Shown piece by piece: positions 18,163-26,580 of a stretch of 64,000 bases of DNA. Position 1 is the stretch's first letter. Each line of letters begins with the position of its first letter. The stretch lies in the NCBI RefSeq assembly GCF_001975825.1, contig NZ_MTKN01000009.1, positions 1-64,000 on the forward strand, given 5' to 3'. The notes under the pieces were generated by a model. It made no database searches. It saw only the letters and a program-made list of their open reading frames with translations, and was not told the origin of the DNA. Source of the stretch: [Flexibacter] sp. ATCC 35208. GTDB taxonomy: Bacteria; Bacteroidota; Bacteroidia; Chitinophagales; Chitinophagaceae. The position numbers were made by a program, and so were the translations under genes.

Positions 18163-20160
18163 ATGATCCTACGATCTGCTATATTGGCGATCAGCGTATG
18201 CTGTATTGTCAATAGTTCTGTACAAGCGCAAAACAAACCTTTTCCACAGGCAGTCACTTATGCCAATTGTATCAAACCCAGTAATGTAACGCAGGCTTCG
18301 ATGAATACCAGTGTTGCGAGTTATTATGATTACTGGAAATCAAAGTATGTAAAAACGTTGTCAACTCTCTCCGGTGGTTATTATATCAAGGGAGAGATCA
18401 GCGGGGATGCAGAGGGTTATACCCCTTTGGGTTCTTCTGAGGGGCAGGGTTATGGCATGGTAATTACCGTGCTGATGGCGGGTTATGACCCGAATGCAAA
18501 AACTATCTATGATGGGTTGTTTAAGACGGCGAGAGCATTCCATAGCTCCATCAATACGAATCTCATGGGTTGGGTCGTGGCGGATGCCACCGGTGCGCAG
18601 GGGCATTTTGATTCTGCAACGGATGGTGATGTGGATATTGCGTATTCCTTGATTTTAGCCCATTATCAGTGGGGGTCCAATGGAACCATCAATTACCTCA
18701 ATGAGGCAAAGAAAATGATCACTAACGGGCTAAAAGTGGCCAATGTGACCAGTACCAATCGTTTGAACCTGGGTGACTGGGATAGTAAGAGTGCACTCAA
18801 TACCAGACCGTCTGACTGGATGCTGAGTCACTTACGTGCTTTCTACCAGGAAACAGGAGATGCCACATGGTTGACACTGATCAATAACCTCTATAGTGTG
18901 TACAATTCATTTACTGCCACCTATTCGCCTAATACAGGGCTGATCTCTGACTTTGTGGTAAAGAATCCACCTGAGCCAGCGCCACAGAATTATATCGATG
19001 AAGGACCGCAAACAAACGAGTATAATTACAATGCCTGCCGTGTGCCATTGCGGGTAGTGATGGATTACGCATTGTATGGTTCTTCCAGTGCATATACACT
19101 GGCGAATAAAATGGCGTCATGGATTATTACTAAAAGTGGAGGCAATCCTTCCAGTATTAAAGATGGGTATAAATTGAATGGTACTACTACTGGTTCTGAT
19201 CCTGAGGCCGTATTTGTAGCGCCTTTTGTAGCGGCGTCTGTGGTGAATAGCAATAATCAGTCATTTTTGAATAGTGGCTGGACTTTTTTGACTACTAAGA
19301 AATCCGGGTATTATAGTGATTCTTATAGTTTGCTTTGTCAATTGTTTATTTCCGGTAACTGGTGGAAACCAGAGGCGACTGCGGGTACCTGTGTTCCGGT
19401 GAGTGCCAGTGGGGATGATGGCAATGTAGCGGCGAATGTACTGGATGGTAGTTTAGCTACCAGATGGTCTTCATCCGGCGACGGGCAGTATCTGCAGTTT
19501 TGTCTGGATGCTGCGACGACGGTGACAGGTGCGGATATTGCATTTTATCAGGGAAATACGAGAGTGGCAACTTTTGATATCCAGACAAGCACAAATGGGA
19601 GTACATGGACGAATGCTGCGACTGGTTTAAAAAGTAGTGGTACTTCAACTGCATCAGAGAGCTTTCCTATTACACCTGTAAGTGCGAAGTATGTGAAGAT
19701 CGTAGGGCATGGAAATAGTGTGAATGCATGGAATAGTATTACGGAAGTGCAGATTAAGAAAAGTGGTAGCAGTGTGCCACAGCTTGTAATTAATACTTCA
19801 CCGGCTAAAAAAGCCGCAACAGAGGATGTATCACTCTTAAAAACGGAAAATGTTTCACTGTTAAAAACAGATAATGTCTCCCTTTTAAAAACTGCTGTTG
19901 AAAAATTATCTGTTGTCAATGTTTATCCAAATCCATTCTCTCAGCGTATGACAATTCAATTCACATTGCAGGATGCAGGGCAGACTTCGCTGATTGTGTA
20001 TGCGATTGATGGACATCCTGTGCGGGTATTGGCCAATGAGATATTGAATGCGGGGCAGTATACAAGGACTTTTAATGGTGCGGGTGTTCCGGCGGGCATC
20101 TATTTATTAAAGCTGGTGCATAATGGAAAGATGATCAATAAAAAGATCGTTAAAAACTAA
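18163..20160 (+). CDS. GH8 family glycanase with discoidin-like module and T9SS sorting tail
   Basis: 665 residues. Signal peptide 1-22; GH8 catalytic domain about 25-405 with the proton donor in SSEGQGYGM (Glu93) and the family signature ATDGDVDIAYSLILAHYQW at 152-170; an F5/8 type C (discoidin)-like carbohydrate-binding module about 408-533; a linker; and a type A sorting domain from VYPNPFSQ (about 588) to IVKN. GH8 enzymes cut beta-1,4 linkages in cellulose, chitosan, xylan or lichenin; the exact substrate is not evident. The linker holds three copies of the octamer (D/N)VSLLKTx (residues 555-578). The enzyme should be exported through the type IX system. Confidence 0.92.
   Translation: MILRSAILAISVCCIVNSSVQAQNKPFPQAVTYANCIKPSNVTQASMNTSVASYYDYWKSKYVKTLSTLSGGYYIKGEISGDAEGYTPLGSSEGQGYGMVITVLMAGYDPNAKTIYDGLFKTARAFHSSINTNLMGWVVADATGAQGHFDSATDGDVDIAYSLILAHYQWGSNGTINYLNEAKKMITNGLKVANVTSTNRLNLGDWDSKSALNTRPSDWMLSHLRAFYQETGDATWLTLINNLYSVYNSFTATYSPNTGLISDFVVKNPPEPAPQNYIDEGPQTNEYNYNACRVPLRVVMDYALYGSSSAYTLANKMASWIITKSGGNPSSIKDGYKLNGTTTGSDPEAVFVAPFVAASVVNSNNQSFLNSGWTFLTTKKSGYYSDSYSLLCQLFISGNWWKPEATAGTCVPVSASGDDGNVAANVLDGSLATRWSSSGDGQYLQFCLDAATTVTGADIAFYQGNTRVATFDIQTSTNGSTWTNAATGLKSSGTSTASESFPITPVSAKYVKIVGHGNSVNAWNSITEVQIKKSGSSVPQLVINTSPAKKAATEDVSLLKTENVSLLKTDNVSLLKTAVEKLSVVNVYPNPFSQRMTIQFTLQDAGQTSLIVYAIDGHPVRVLANEILNAGQYTRTFNGAGVPAGIYLLKLVHNGKMINKKIVKN
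19825..19896 (+). repeat. 24-bp tandem repeat, three units, in GH8 linker
   Basis: Codes for DVSLLKTE, NVSLLKTD, NVSLLKTA. The amino-acid repeat is nearly exact while third codon positions differ, so the protein unit rather than the DNA seems conserved. It joins the binding module to the sorting domain. Confidence 0.75.
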
Positions 20161-20164
20161 ATAT

Positions 20165-20198
20165 AAACAAGGCTGCTGACCGGACAGCAGCCTTGTTT
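20165..20198. terminator. Bidirectional intrinsic terminator
   Basis: Perfect 14-bp arms AAACAAGGCTGCTG / CAGCAGCCTTGTTT around ACCGGA, ending in T runs on both strands. It lies between the stop of the GH8 gene (plus) and the stop of the tail-fibre gene (minus) and should serve both. Confidence 0.85.
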
Positions 20199-20205
20199 TA
20201 CTTCA

Positions 20206-22641
20206 TTAACCATATAAGAAAGGAAATCTATACAACCCAAGGTAAGGTGCAGTTTCTCCTAATAAACGGTTCGTACCACCTGCCACAGCATCTGTAAATG
20301 GCGTGAACGCCACTCTTCTCACCGTCATAGCCTGGTGATGCCATGCAGCCACACCTGCGGACAGTTGTTCCGGATCAGGTAACCATGGACTGAGGCTGGA
20401 TGGTTTGGAAGGAAAGGACAGACCAAATGAAAAACGGCCCGCGATGTCAGGTACATAGAAAGGATTGTTCTGGATCAGCACACCATCAATGTAGTATTCC
20501 ACCCTGTTCGCATACCAGTCAATTCTAAATTCATGGAATGCATCGTCCCAGATATCTTTTCCTGCTGAAGCGCGCATTTCAAGGAACTCTTCCTGCTGGT
20601 TATCCGGTGTCTGTGTAAAACCGACACCTTCACCCAGTTCACCTCGTGCATTTGTTATTTTCAACTGATCCCTGCGGGGTTGTTTTAAAAACTGCATTTC
20701 ATCGCTGAACTTTGTCCAGCTGGAAAGCTGGTTTGGAGCGGCAGGTGTGTTTAGCTGGTAAGTACCATTGTTTTCATCGGTATCGTATTGTACGATCACC
20801 TTCATACCTGCATAGGGGTTGATATAACTGGCCGTCAGCATGGCGTTGACTGTATAAAAGGACCAGACTGCATTGTTGGATGGTAGTTCTAGAGACCACT
20901 CGTTCTTCACTTTTACAAAGTAGCCATCCCCCTCGAAGTAACTACCCTGCTGATGCAGACCGCTGGCAATGCACTGGTCGTAAAACGGGTCCTGGAGTTT
21001 AGCGCTTGCATGATGGTATAGGCGGAAGAAGGGAGATACGCCAAATTGTTTGGGTAGTTTTGCTTCTACTATATAGCGGCCGTATCCACAGTATCTCTGG
21101 GTAGTGACAGCTGCCCCTACACGGGTGTTCCAGTACTCTCCTATTAACGGGTCGCCTGATTCTGTATGTTTTTTGGCAGCGCCATCGGTATCTACGCCAT
21201 GTAAGAGGCCGTCATACCAGTCGCCATGTGCTTCGAGTACGAGCAGGCCATCTTTGAAGTAGATGTTTTTGGGAACGACGCCACCATCTGCACCGCCATC
21301 GAGGTTTTTCGACAAGGCATAGTGATTGACCTGGAACATATCGATGGTATTACCATTGTCATCAGCGAGTGCGAAGTTGAAATCATATGCACTGGTTTGC
21401 TTTGAGATGTCGTTCACGTAGATGCGAACAGGGGTCGTTGTACTGGTGTTGTTGTTATACTTTACATAGAAATCATAACTACCATTTGCCAGGCTCTGTG
21501 GCAGTGTAAAACTGACCTTGGTGCTGGTAACTTCAATCAGGTTCTCGTGAGGAATAGTGATTACATTACCCGCATTATAGGGATCCTGTAAATAACCTAC
21601 AGGTGGAGCCAGAACGGAGAAGCCGGAATTGTCACCCAACTGGGATAAACCTGAGTTAACAAATATATTCCTGAAAGTTCCTTTGCCAATATTTCCTGTT
21701 CCCCAGGTACTGGCGCCTATAGTCAGTTTCGTAGTGGAGCTGATCGTAGTCGGGATTGAATTTCCGGTGATATTACCGTTACCTACAGACGCACCATTCA
21801 GGTACATGTAGTAAAGCTGATTTGCGATTAGGTTGCCAGCACTTCTTCCTATCAACAGCCTGTTCCAGCTGTCAGGAATGATGGTAGTAGAAGAGGTGAT
21901 ACTTTCGCTTTCGCCTTCGTCTACATTTTTCTGCTGCCAGATTACCCGCTTGTTTACATTATTTACATATACCCAAATGCCATTCCCATTATTGTCCAGG
22001 CAGGTCATGAGCGGCCATGTACCAGTTGTAGCAAGGTCTGCACTGCTGACATAAAAGTAGATACCCAGACCATACCCGCTCTTTCCATCGCTACCTAAAA
22101 TATCTAACATGGAGATATCATCCAATGTAATTTTGTTTGTCTGTGAGTCAAGATACACGCCAGTATACCCGGATATTCTTTTCAGTACAGGGTTATCGGG
22201 CAACCGGACATTTCCATAGTTACCAAAATAGTCTTTGAAATCATTTTCCAGTGTGTAAAACAGCTTGCCATCGGTAGGGATCATGCCGGTTAGAAAGTTA
22301 CCATCTTCTTTCACACAGTCTATCCTTGCATTAGGTGCATATTGTCCGCTGAGTGCATCATATACCAGTTCATTCGGTGTAGTATATAGTACATCCAGAC
22401 TTCCGCCAGTTACATCACTATTCGTAAGCCGGAATACATAAGGCGTTTCATTTTCCAGCCCTTTGATGAGCGGAGGGTTCACTATCGTACCACTCGTGAG
22501 TACAAACAGGCTGTCGGTAACCAGTGTATAGCTATCTGCTACATCCGGAGCATCCTGTCTGCGAAAGCTCAGGCTCATTGTTTGCGGGGAACCTGGCGCC
22601 TTTCCATCCGACCACATCACTTTTGTTAGCTCAATATTCAT
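20206..22641 (-). CDS. Tail fibre with LamG-like and GH16-like domains
   Basis: 811 residues, no signal peptide, last gene of the contractile-tail operon. Visible parts: an FN3-like N-terminus (about 1-90); a LamG/concanavalin-like domain (about 155-335, with YFYVSSADL, SWNRLLIGRS and YYMYLNGASVGNG); an Ig-like segment (370-410); and a GH16-type jelly roll (about 415-780, with YGRYIVEAKLPKQFGVSPFFRLY and FHEFRIDWYANRVEYYIDG). The GH16 catalytic motif ExDxxE is not seen in its usual place after FFRLY, so the domain may bind rather than cut polysaccharide. By position and size this is the receptor-binding fibre, which suggests a surface glycan as target. The usual trimeric fibre repeats are absent. 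Confidence 0.75.
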   Translation of the reverse strand: MNIELTKVMWSDGKAPGSPQTMSLSFRRQDAPDVADSYTLVTDSLFVLTSGTIVNPPLIKGLENETPYVFRLTNSDVTGGSLDVLYTTPNELVYDALSGQYAPNARIDCVKEDGNFLTGMIPTDGKLFYTLENDFKDYFGNYGNVRLPDNPVLKRISGYTGVYLDSQTNKITLDDISMLDILGSDGKSGYGLGIYFYVSSADLATTGTWPLMTCLDNNGNGIWVYVNNVNKRVIWQQKNVDEGESESITSSTTIIPDSWNRLLIGRSAGNLIANQLYYMYLNGASVGNGNITGNSIPTTISSTTKLTIGASTWGTGNIGKGTFRNIFVNSGLSQLGDNSGFSVLAPPVGYLQDPYNAGNVITIPHENLIEVTSTKVSFTLPQSLANGSYDFYVKYNNNTSTTTPVRIYVNDISKQTSAYDFNFALADDNGNTIDMFQVNHYALSKNLDGGADGGVVPKNIYFKDGLLVLEAHGDWYDGLLHGVDTDGAAKKHTESGDPLIGEYWNTRVGAAVTTQRYCGYGRYIVEAKLPKQFGVSPFFRLYHHASAKLQDPFYDQCIASGLHQQGSYFEGDGYFVKVKNEWSLELPSNNAVWSFYTVNAMLTASYINPYAGMKVIVQYDTDENNGTYQLNTPAAPNQLSSWTKFSDEMQFLKQPRRDQLKITNARGELGEGVGFTQTPDNQQEEFLEMRASAGKDIWDDAFHEFRIDWYANRVEYYIDGVLIQNNPFYVPDIAGRFSFGLSFPSKPSSLSPWLPDPEQLSAGVAAWHHQAMTVRRVAFTPFTDAVAGGTNRLLGETAPYLGLYRFPFLYG

Positions 22642-22657
22642 TTACTAATTTTTAAGT

Positions 22658-23116
22658 TTATACATAGTTATCTACTTCTATACCCGCCATTACGCCAGGG
22701 CTGCCAGTCAGAGAAGGTCTGATCATATACAACCGGAACCATGCATTGGTCGTATCGTCATACTTCTCGTATACTTCGCCGCCCTGCGAAATGGAAGGGC
22801 ATATTACCTGTGTGCCTTTAGTTGCAGTTGGGTACTGGGCATTCAGGTAGTCATCAGACAGGGAGATATTTACATCCAGCCTCCATATTTTTTTCATGGA
22901 GCCGGCTACTTCCTGGAATTGCTGATAGAGTGTATTGAAGGCTTCGAAGTCAGCTTTGTTATCCAGCAGGGTGCGAAGGCCAGAGATGTTATCCACACCG
23001 ATGGTGTCTTCTGATTTGTGGAGAAAGCTGTCCAGCCAGTCCCAGAACTGATCCTGCGTGGGATAGGCGCCGGTTTGAAACCATCCTTTTAGTTTATTTC
23101 GTTCGCGTATTGCCAT
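22658..23116 (-). CDS. Tail-fibre-associated protein, uncharacterised
   Basis: 152 residues starting MAIRERNKLKGWFQTGAYPTQDQFWDWLDSF. Similar short proteins with a WFQTG...PTQ.QFWDW N-terminus lie in fibre regions of Bacteroidota phage-like clusters, as far as I recall. The C-terminal half is beta-rich. Being between the collar protein and the fibre, it may be a fibre adaptor or baseplate attachment piece; this is inference. Confidence 0.55.
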   Translation of the reverse strand: MAIRERNKLKGWFQTGAYPTQDQFWDWLDSFLHKSEDTIGVDNISGLRTLLDNKADFEAFNTLYQQFQEVAGSMKKIWRLDVNISLSDDYLNAQYPTATKGTQVICPSISQGGEVYEKYDDTTNAWFRLYMIRPSLTGSPGVMAGIEVDNYV

Positions 23117-23117
23117 G

Positions 23118-23972
23118 TTATTTTATTTTCTGGATGTAGAGTGTAGCTATGAAGGGAGGACGGTTTTCATGGGGTTGGTTTCCTCCGGTGGTGGCCATAC
23201 CACCGGTAAACGTACCGGCGGTTGGTGAGTAACCACCTGAGATACCATAGGTTTTGGTGGTTAATACTCCAATTTGCTCTACGGCTACTTCAAAACTATG
23301 CTTGTGCTTCGGCATCTGCGACTCAATCAGTGTAACGGTTTCCAAACCACCGGTTTTACCCACAGGACTATAATCTGTCCTGCTTGGGTCGTAACCTACA
23401 GGGAATTTACCCATCCGGTTTTGGGTACCATTATTACCGTTACAGATTGCCCAGCCGTCTCTTTCATTAATACCCAAACCGGTACTGGTGAAATTGTCTG
23501 AAATGTATTGGGCATCACAATCCACTTCGATAATATCTCCTTTCTTCCACAGTTTATTTATCTGCTGTGTAAATGAAGCCTGCATATTGGCGACTGTATC
23601 TCTCAGACTCAGCAGGGTTTCTATTCGCTGCAGGTTGCCATAGGCAATACCACCAGATGCAAAACGTGCTCTTTTTGTGAAGTATACATTCCTTGTCACC
23701 TGATCAGCAAAGAGCCTGCTTTCAGAGAGTTCTTCTACGATCCATGTGGATTGTTTGGGTCCTCCTACAAATGGCAGCAATTCTCCATTATAACTGATCC
23801 AGCCGTCTGCTACATTATTACCTACTTCTTCCATACCTGACACGATCACACCATTGCCGATCATCTTCGATAACCCTGCCAGCGCATCGTGGTAGGACGA
23901 CTGCATAAAGTCAAGCGTATACTGGGTCATGGGGAAACCACCCAGGTTTGTTAATTGTTCTATTTTGTTCAT
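23118..23972 (-). CDS. Phage tail collar-domain protein
   Basis: 284 residues. The C-terminal 110 residues show the tail-collar pattern: GWAICNGNNGTQNRMGKFPVGYDP, then GGLETVTLIESQMPKHKHSF, and the closing GGNQPHENRPPFIATLYIQKI. In T4 gp12-like and related fibres this module forms the metal-containing receptor-binding tip, with His residues from HKH and NxPP. The N-terminal half (DFMQSSYHDALAGLSKM) likely anchors to the baseplate. Its ATG overlaps the stop of the next upstream gene by 4 bases. Confidence 0.8.
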   Translation of the reverse strand: MNKIEQLTNLGGFPMTQYTLDFMQSSYHDALAGLSKMIGNGVIVSGMEEVGNNVADGWISYNGELLPFVGGPKQSTWIVEELSESRLFADQVTRNVYFTKRARFASGGIAYGNLQRIETLLSLRDTVANMQASFTQQINKLWKKGDIIEVDCDAQYISDNFTSTGLGINERDGWAICNGNNGTQNRMGKFPVGYDPSRTDYSPVGKTGGLETVTLIESQMPKHKHSFEVAVEQIGVLTTKTYGISGGYSPTAGTFTGGMATTGGNQPHENRPPFIATLYIQKIK

Positions 23973-24454
23973 ACTCTTTGAATTTTGTAAGCCATACCAG
24001 CCAGCTTATAGGTATCGATCAGTGCAGACATCTCATTTTCATTGAAGGTAATGGTGGCAGGTACCAGTACATAAAAATCTACAGGTTCATTGCCAATTTC
24101 GGCTTCAGTAAAGAGATAGATAGGTTGTGCTTCTGTTTCGGTATACAGGAACTTTGGTTTGGACTCTTCTTCCTGATATATTAAGGTCACTTCATTACTC
24201 ACCGCATCTACAATACGGATACCTCTGTCAGCCAGATCATACCGATCATTGAGCAATTTTTCCATATACACTACCTGTGGTGTAATGCTCAATCTATAAA
24301 GGTTGGCATCACGATTTCGCCGGAACTGCTGATACAATATGTTGACAGGATAGGTAATAGCCTGCAGCCATGAAATATGTAATACCTTTCTGAGCCGTGG
24401 CGGCATCATTAACCTGATCAGTTTGTGATAGTCAATGTCAAATATGCTGCTCAT
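23969..24454 (-). CDS. Putative baseplate protein after gpJ
   Basis: 161 residues, no signal peptide. It follows the baseplate-J gene with 4-base overlaps at both ends, the position of gpI or YmfQ in P2- and Mu-like clusters. The sequence (PPRLRKVLHISWLQAITYPVNILYQQFRRNRDANLYRL) has aromatic helices but no motif that I can name. A role in linking baseplate and fibre is likely by position only. Confidence 0.6.
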   Translation of the reverse strand: MSSIFDIDYHKLIRLMMPPRLRKVLHISWLQAITYPVNILYQQFRRNRDANLYRLSITPQVVYMEKLLNDRYDLADRGIRIVDAVSNEVTLIYQEEESKPKFLYTETEAQPIYLFTEAEIGNEPVDFYVLVPATITFNENEMSALIDTYKLAGMAYKIQRV

Positions 24455-25293
24455 CGGATCGTGCTTTGAGGAGTGAATGAAATATCCAGGTCTTTCTCAT
24501 CTACTATCCGCAGATATCCGGCATCGGGGTTATACTTTACATCAAAAGCGGTGTAGGGCAATGTACCATATTGTGCCTGCGCCTGTACGATATGTGGGAT
24601 CACCACACCGTCTACCTGTTGCAGGGCATCTACCAGGTAAGCCAATACCAGTGTACCATTGAAAGGTAAGTTCTTCAGGTAGTCTTTGACACGTGCACGG
24701 ACAGGATCAGGATTCGTACCATCCAGGCGTGCACCGTCACTTCCCAATACCAATGGGTTATAGTAGATGATCAGTTGCAGCTTCAGACTATCAGGAGGCA
24801 GGCTTTCCACAATAAGCGGTGTCACACCGGCATCCTTAATTTTGCTCATATAGGTTGCGAATGATTCCAGCTGTTGTGCTGTAAGCGCCTTCAGATCGCC
24901 TTCCACAATGCGGGCTACTTTCAGCCGCAGACCTTTGGCCTGCTCGACAACAGCACTATACGCAATGATCTGTTGTTCGGCTACCTGATCGTCTGTTAAT
25001 GCAGAGTTATCGTAGTAATCCGCTTCATAAGCCAGCTCCGATCCATATTGAAAGCCTCTTGCCTTGTTTGCATACCAGCGCAGACTGTGTGGCGCTTTCT
25101 CATTGATCAGTGTCGTTACTTCAGACTTATGCAGATCAAAAAGATTTTCCAGCGCCCAGATGCTCACGGCTACAATATAGGTCCAGAGCCTCCATACGGC
25201 CACCTTGCTACTGCTGTTGAGCATAGAGAGCTCTGTTGTACCTGTGATACGGCTGATAATATCATCCTGTATTTCGGTGATTGTTCTTGCCAT
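24451..25293 (-). CDS. Baseplate J-like (wedge) protein
   Basis: 280 residues. The N-terminus MARTITEIQDDIISRI, followed by a helical region with LHKSEVTTLINEKAPHSLRWYANKARGFQYG, and the later VARIVEGDLKALTAQQLESFATYMSKIKDAGV and GTLVLAYLVDALQQVDGVV segments match gpJ/gp6-like wedge proteins, which form the ring that triggers sheath contraction. It is short for the family. It lies between the gpX-like and gpI-position genes. Confidence 0.82.
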   Translation of the reverse strand: MARTITEIQDDIISRITGTTELSMLNSSSKVAVWRLWTYIVAVSIWALENLFDLHKSEVTTLINEKAPHSLRWYANKARGFQYGSELAYEADYYDNSALTDDQVAEQQIIAYSAVVEQAKGLRLKVARIVEGDLKALTAQQLESFATYMSKIKDAGVTPLIVESLPPDSLKLQLIIYYNPLVLGSDGARLDGTNPDPVRARVKDYLKNLPFNGTLVLAYLVDALQQVDGVVIPHIVQAQAQYGTLPYTAFDVKYNPDAGYLRIVDEKDLDISFTPQSTIR

Positions 25294-25307
25294 AATTGTT
25301 TTAATTT

Positions 25308-25604
25308 TTAACTGATGCGGAAGTCCAGCTGTACACCCATGTAGCCGATGCCTCCCATTACGATGGCAGCGTCTTCGGTGGTGTAACCATTAGAAGGGAC
25401 CACGCCTTCTTCCTGCAATTCCTGCCATACACGCATATCGATGATGTCGATATCAGGGATGAATAGTGTTTCACCAGCGATGCAGTCATCTGTAATGCTG
25501 CGGGCATTGGCGACAGCAAAGTCGAAGAGGGCGGCTATGCTTCCTTTTTCCTGCATGGAAATGTCTAGCAGGCATTGATGGGGTTTTACATTAACTGTCT
25601 CCAT
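25308..25604 (-). CDS. LysM-like tail protein (gpX-like)
   Basis: About 98 residues from METVNVKPHQ; an ATG three codons earlier (25613) is possible. VKPHQCLLDISMQEKGSIAALFDFAVANARSITDDCIAGETLFIPD has the LysM/gpX pattern of a repeated helix-strand that in P2-type phages joins the hub to the tube or spike. The start overlaps the end of the gp25-like gene. The tail of the protein (MGVQLDFRIS) is extra to the LysM core. Confidence 0.7.
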   Translation of the reverse strand: METVNVKPHQCLLDISMQEKGSIAALFDFAVANARSITDDCIAGETLFIPDIDIIDMRVWQELQEEGVVPSNGYTTEDAAIVMGGIGYMGVQLDFRIS

Positions 25605-25884
25605 AGGTAGCATCGATGTTTAACTGACCGGCGTCAGAAAGGGTGATTTTTTTAACAGTCATACCGTCGGCGATGAACTGGGTACGTATTTCGGCGAGCA
25701 GGGAATGGTAGTCATTGTCCTGTAGGAAACCGAAAGCGTCTATACCTGTATCGGGAGATTCCTTGAAGGTGGCCCGGTTATTCATGAGGATGATTTCCTG
25801 GTGTTGCAGATCGCTGAAGCCGGTAACGAAATCGCCGTTTCGGATGTCGAGGTCCAGGTCTGTGTTGTATAGGATGTCTTTCAT
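25591..25884 (-). CDS. gp25-like baseplate wedge protein
   Basis: 97 residues: MKDILYNTDLDLDIRNGDFVTGFSDLQHQEIILMNNRATFKESPDTGIDAF matches the small gpW/gp25/XkdS-like baseplate proteins of Bacteroidota tail clusters, which start sheath polymerisation. It overlaps the preceding 74-residue gene (4 bases) and the gpX-like gene. Confidence 0.8.
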   Translation of the reverse strand: MKDILYNTDLDLDIRNGDFVTGFSDLQHQEIILMNNRATFKESPDTGIDAFGFLQDNDYHSLLAEIRTQFIADGMTVKKITLSDAGQLNIDATYGDS

Positions 25885-26105
25885 GATAAAAATCCGTTAA
25901 AAACTCCGGTTACAGGCCCGCCTACAGAATCCTGCAACCCGGGAGGGATATAATTGATTTGAGCTGTTTTGATATAAGTATCAATCGCTTCTGCCAGCTT
26001 GCCAGACAATGCATTCAGCGTTTGCTCTTCATCACCATCCGTATTCTTCATATTTTTGAACGCATTTTTTATCGCTGCTTCCAGCATACTTTTATTCAGT
26101 GACAT
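25881..26105 (-). CDS. Small baseplate-region protein
   Basis: 74 residues, acidic, helical N-terminus (LNKSMLEAAIKNAFKNM) and a glycine/proline-rich C-terminus (PPGLQDSVGGPVTGVFNGFLS). It is joined to the gp25-like gene by an ATGA overlap and lies directly after the spike gene. Small proteins of this form at this position occur in related clusters; it could be a spike tip or a chaperone. No recognised domain. Confidence 0.6.
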   Translation of the reverse strand: MSLNKSMLEAAIKNAFKNMKNTDGDEEQTLNALSGKLAEAIDTYIKTAQINYIPPGLQDSVGGPVTGVFNGFLS

Positions 26106-26109
26106 AGGT

Positions 26110-26574
26110 TTATTTTAATAGCTTCGCTAATCGTTTTTTAATATTCATGAAAGCAGATTTATTCATCGGCGCATAAATAGTTACAATCTCATCCAGCAGG
26201 TCATCCAAGCATTTCTTCAGGGATTCATCACCCGCACTCACTTCGAGTCCGTCTTTATCCATCTCAAAGAATTTATCTTCTACGAAGTATTGGATCTTAT
26301 CCACCTTTTCCATACTGATCACTACAAAGTAATTGCTCTCCTGTATCCGTGCCATGAGCACACTGCTATCTACCTGTGGAAAAATCAGTACGCCGTCATT
26401 ATCTCCTATCACAGACCGCAGTCTTACATCTGCTATTTCCAAACCAGTGGCAGTGGCGGCTACAATGGTGCCTTCCTCCTCATCTACTTCCTTTACAATA
26501 GCCGGAATAATAATGGTATCAGTATGCGACAACTTCTTCAGCGCATCTATCAATTCACGTTGTGTCTTCGTCAT
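26110..26574 (-). CDS. Spike protein, gpV/gp5-like OB fold
   Basis: 154 residues. The central part (IIIPAIVKEVDEEEGTIVAATATGLEIADVRLRSVIGDNDGVLIFPQVDSSVLMARI) reads as the OB-fold of the central spike base (gp5/gpV family). A short beta segment and a helical end with acidic residues follow, in place of a long triple-helix needle. It lies between hub and gp25-like genes, as in Mu/P2-like tails. Confidence 0.72.
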   Translation of the reverse strand: MTKTQRELIDALKKLSHTDTIIIPAIVKEVDEEEGTIVAATATGLEIADVRLRSVIGDNDGVLIFPQVDSSVLMARIQESNYFVVISMEKVDKIQYFVEDKFFEMDKDGLEVSAGDESLKKCLDDLLDEIVTIYAPMNKSAFMNIKKRLAKLLK

Positions 26575-26580
26575 AGGGTT

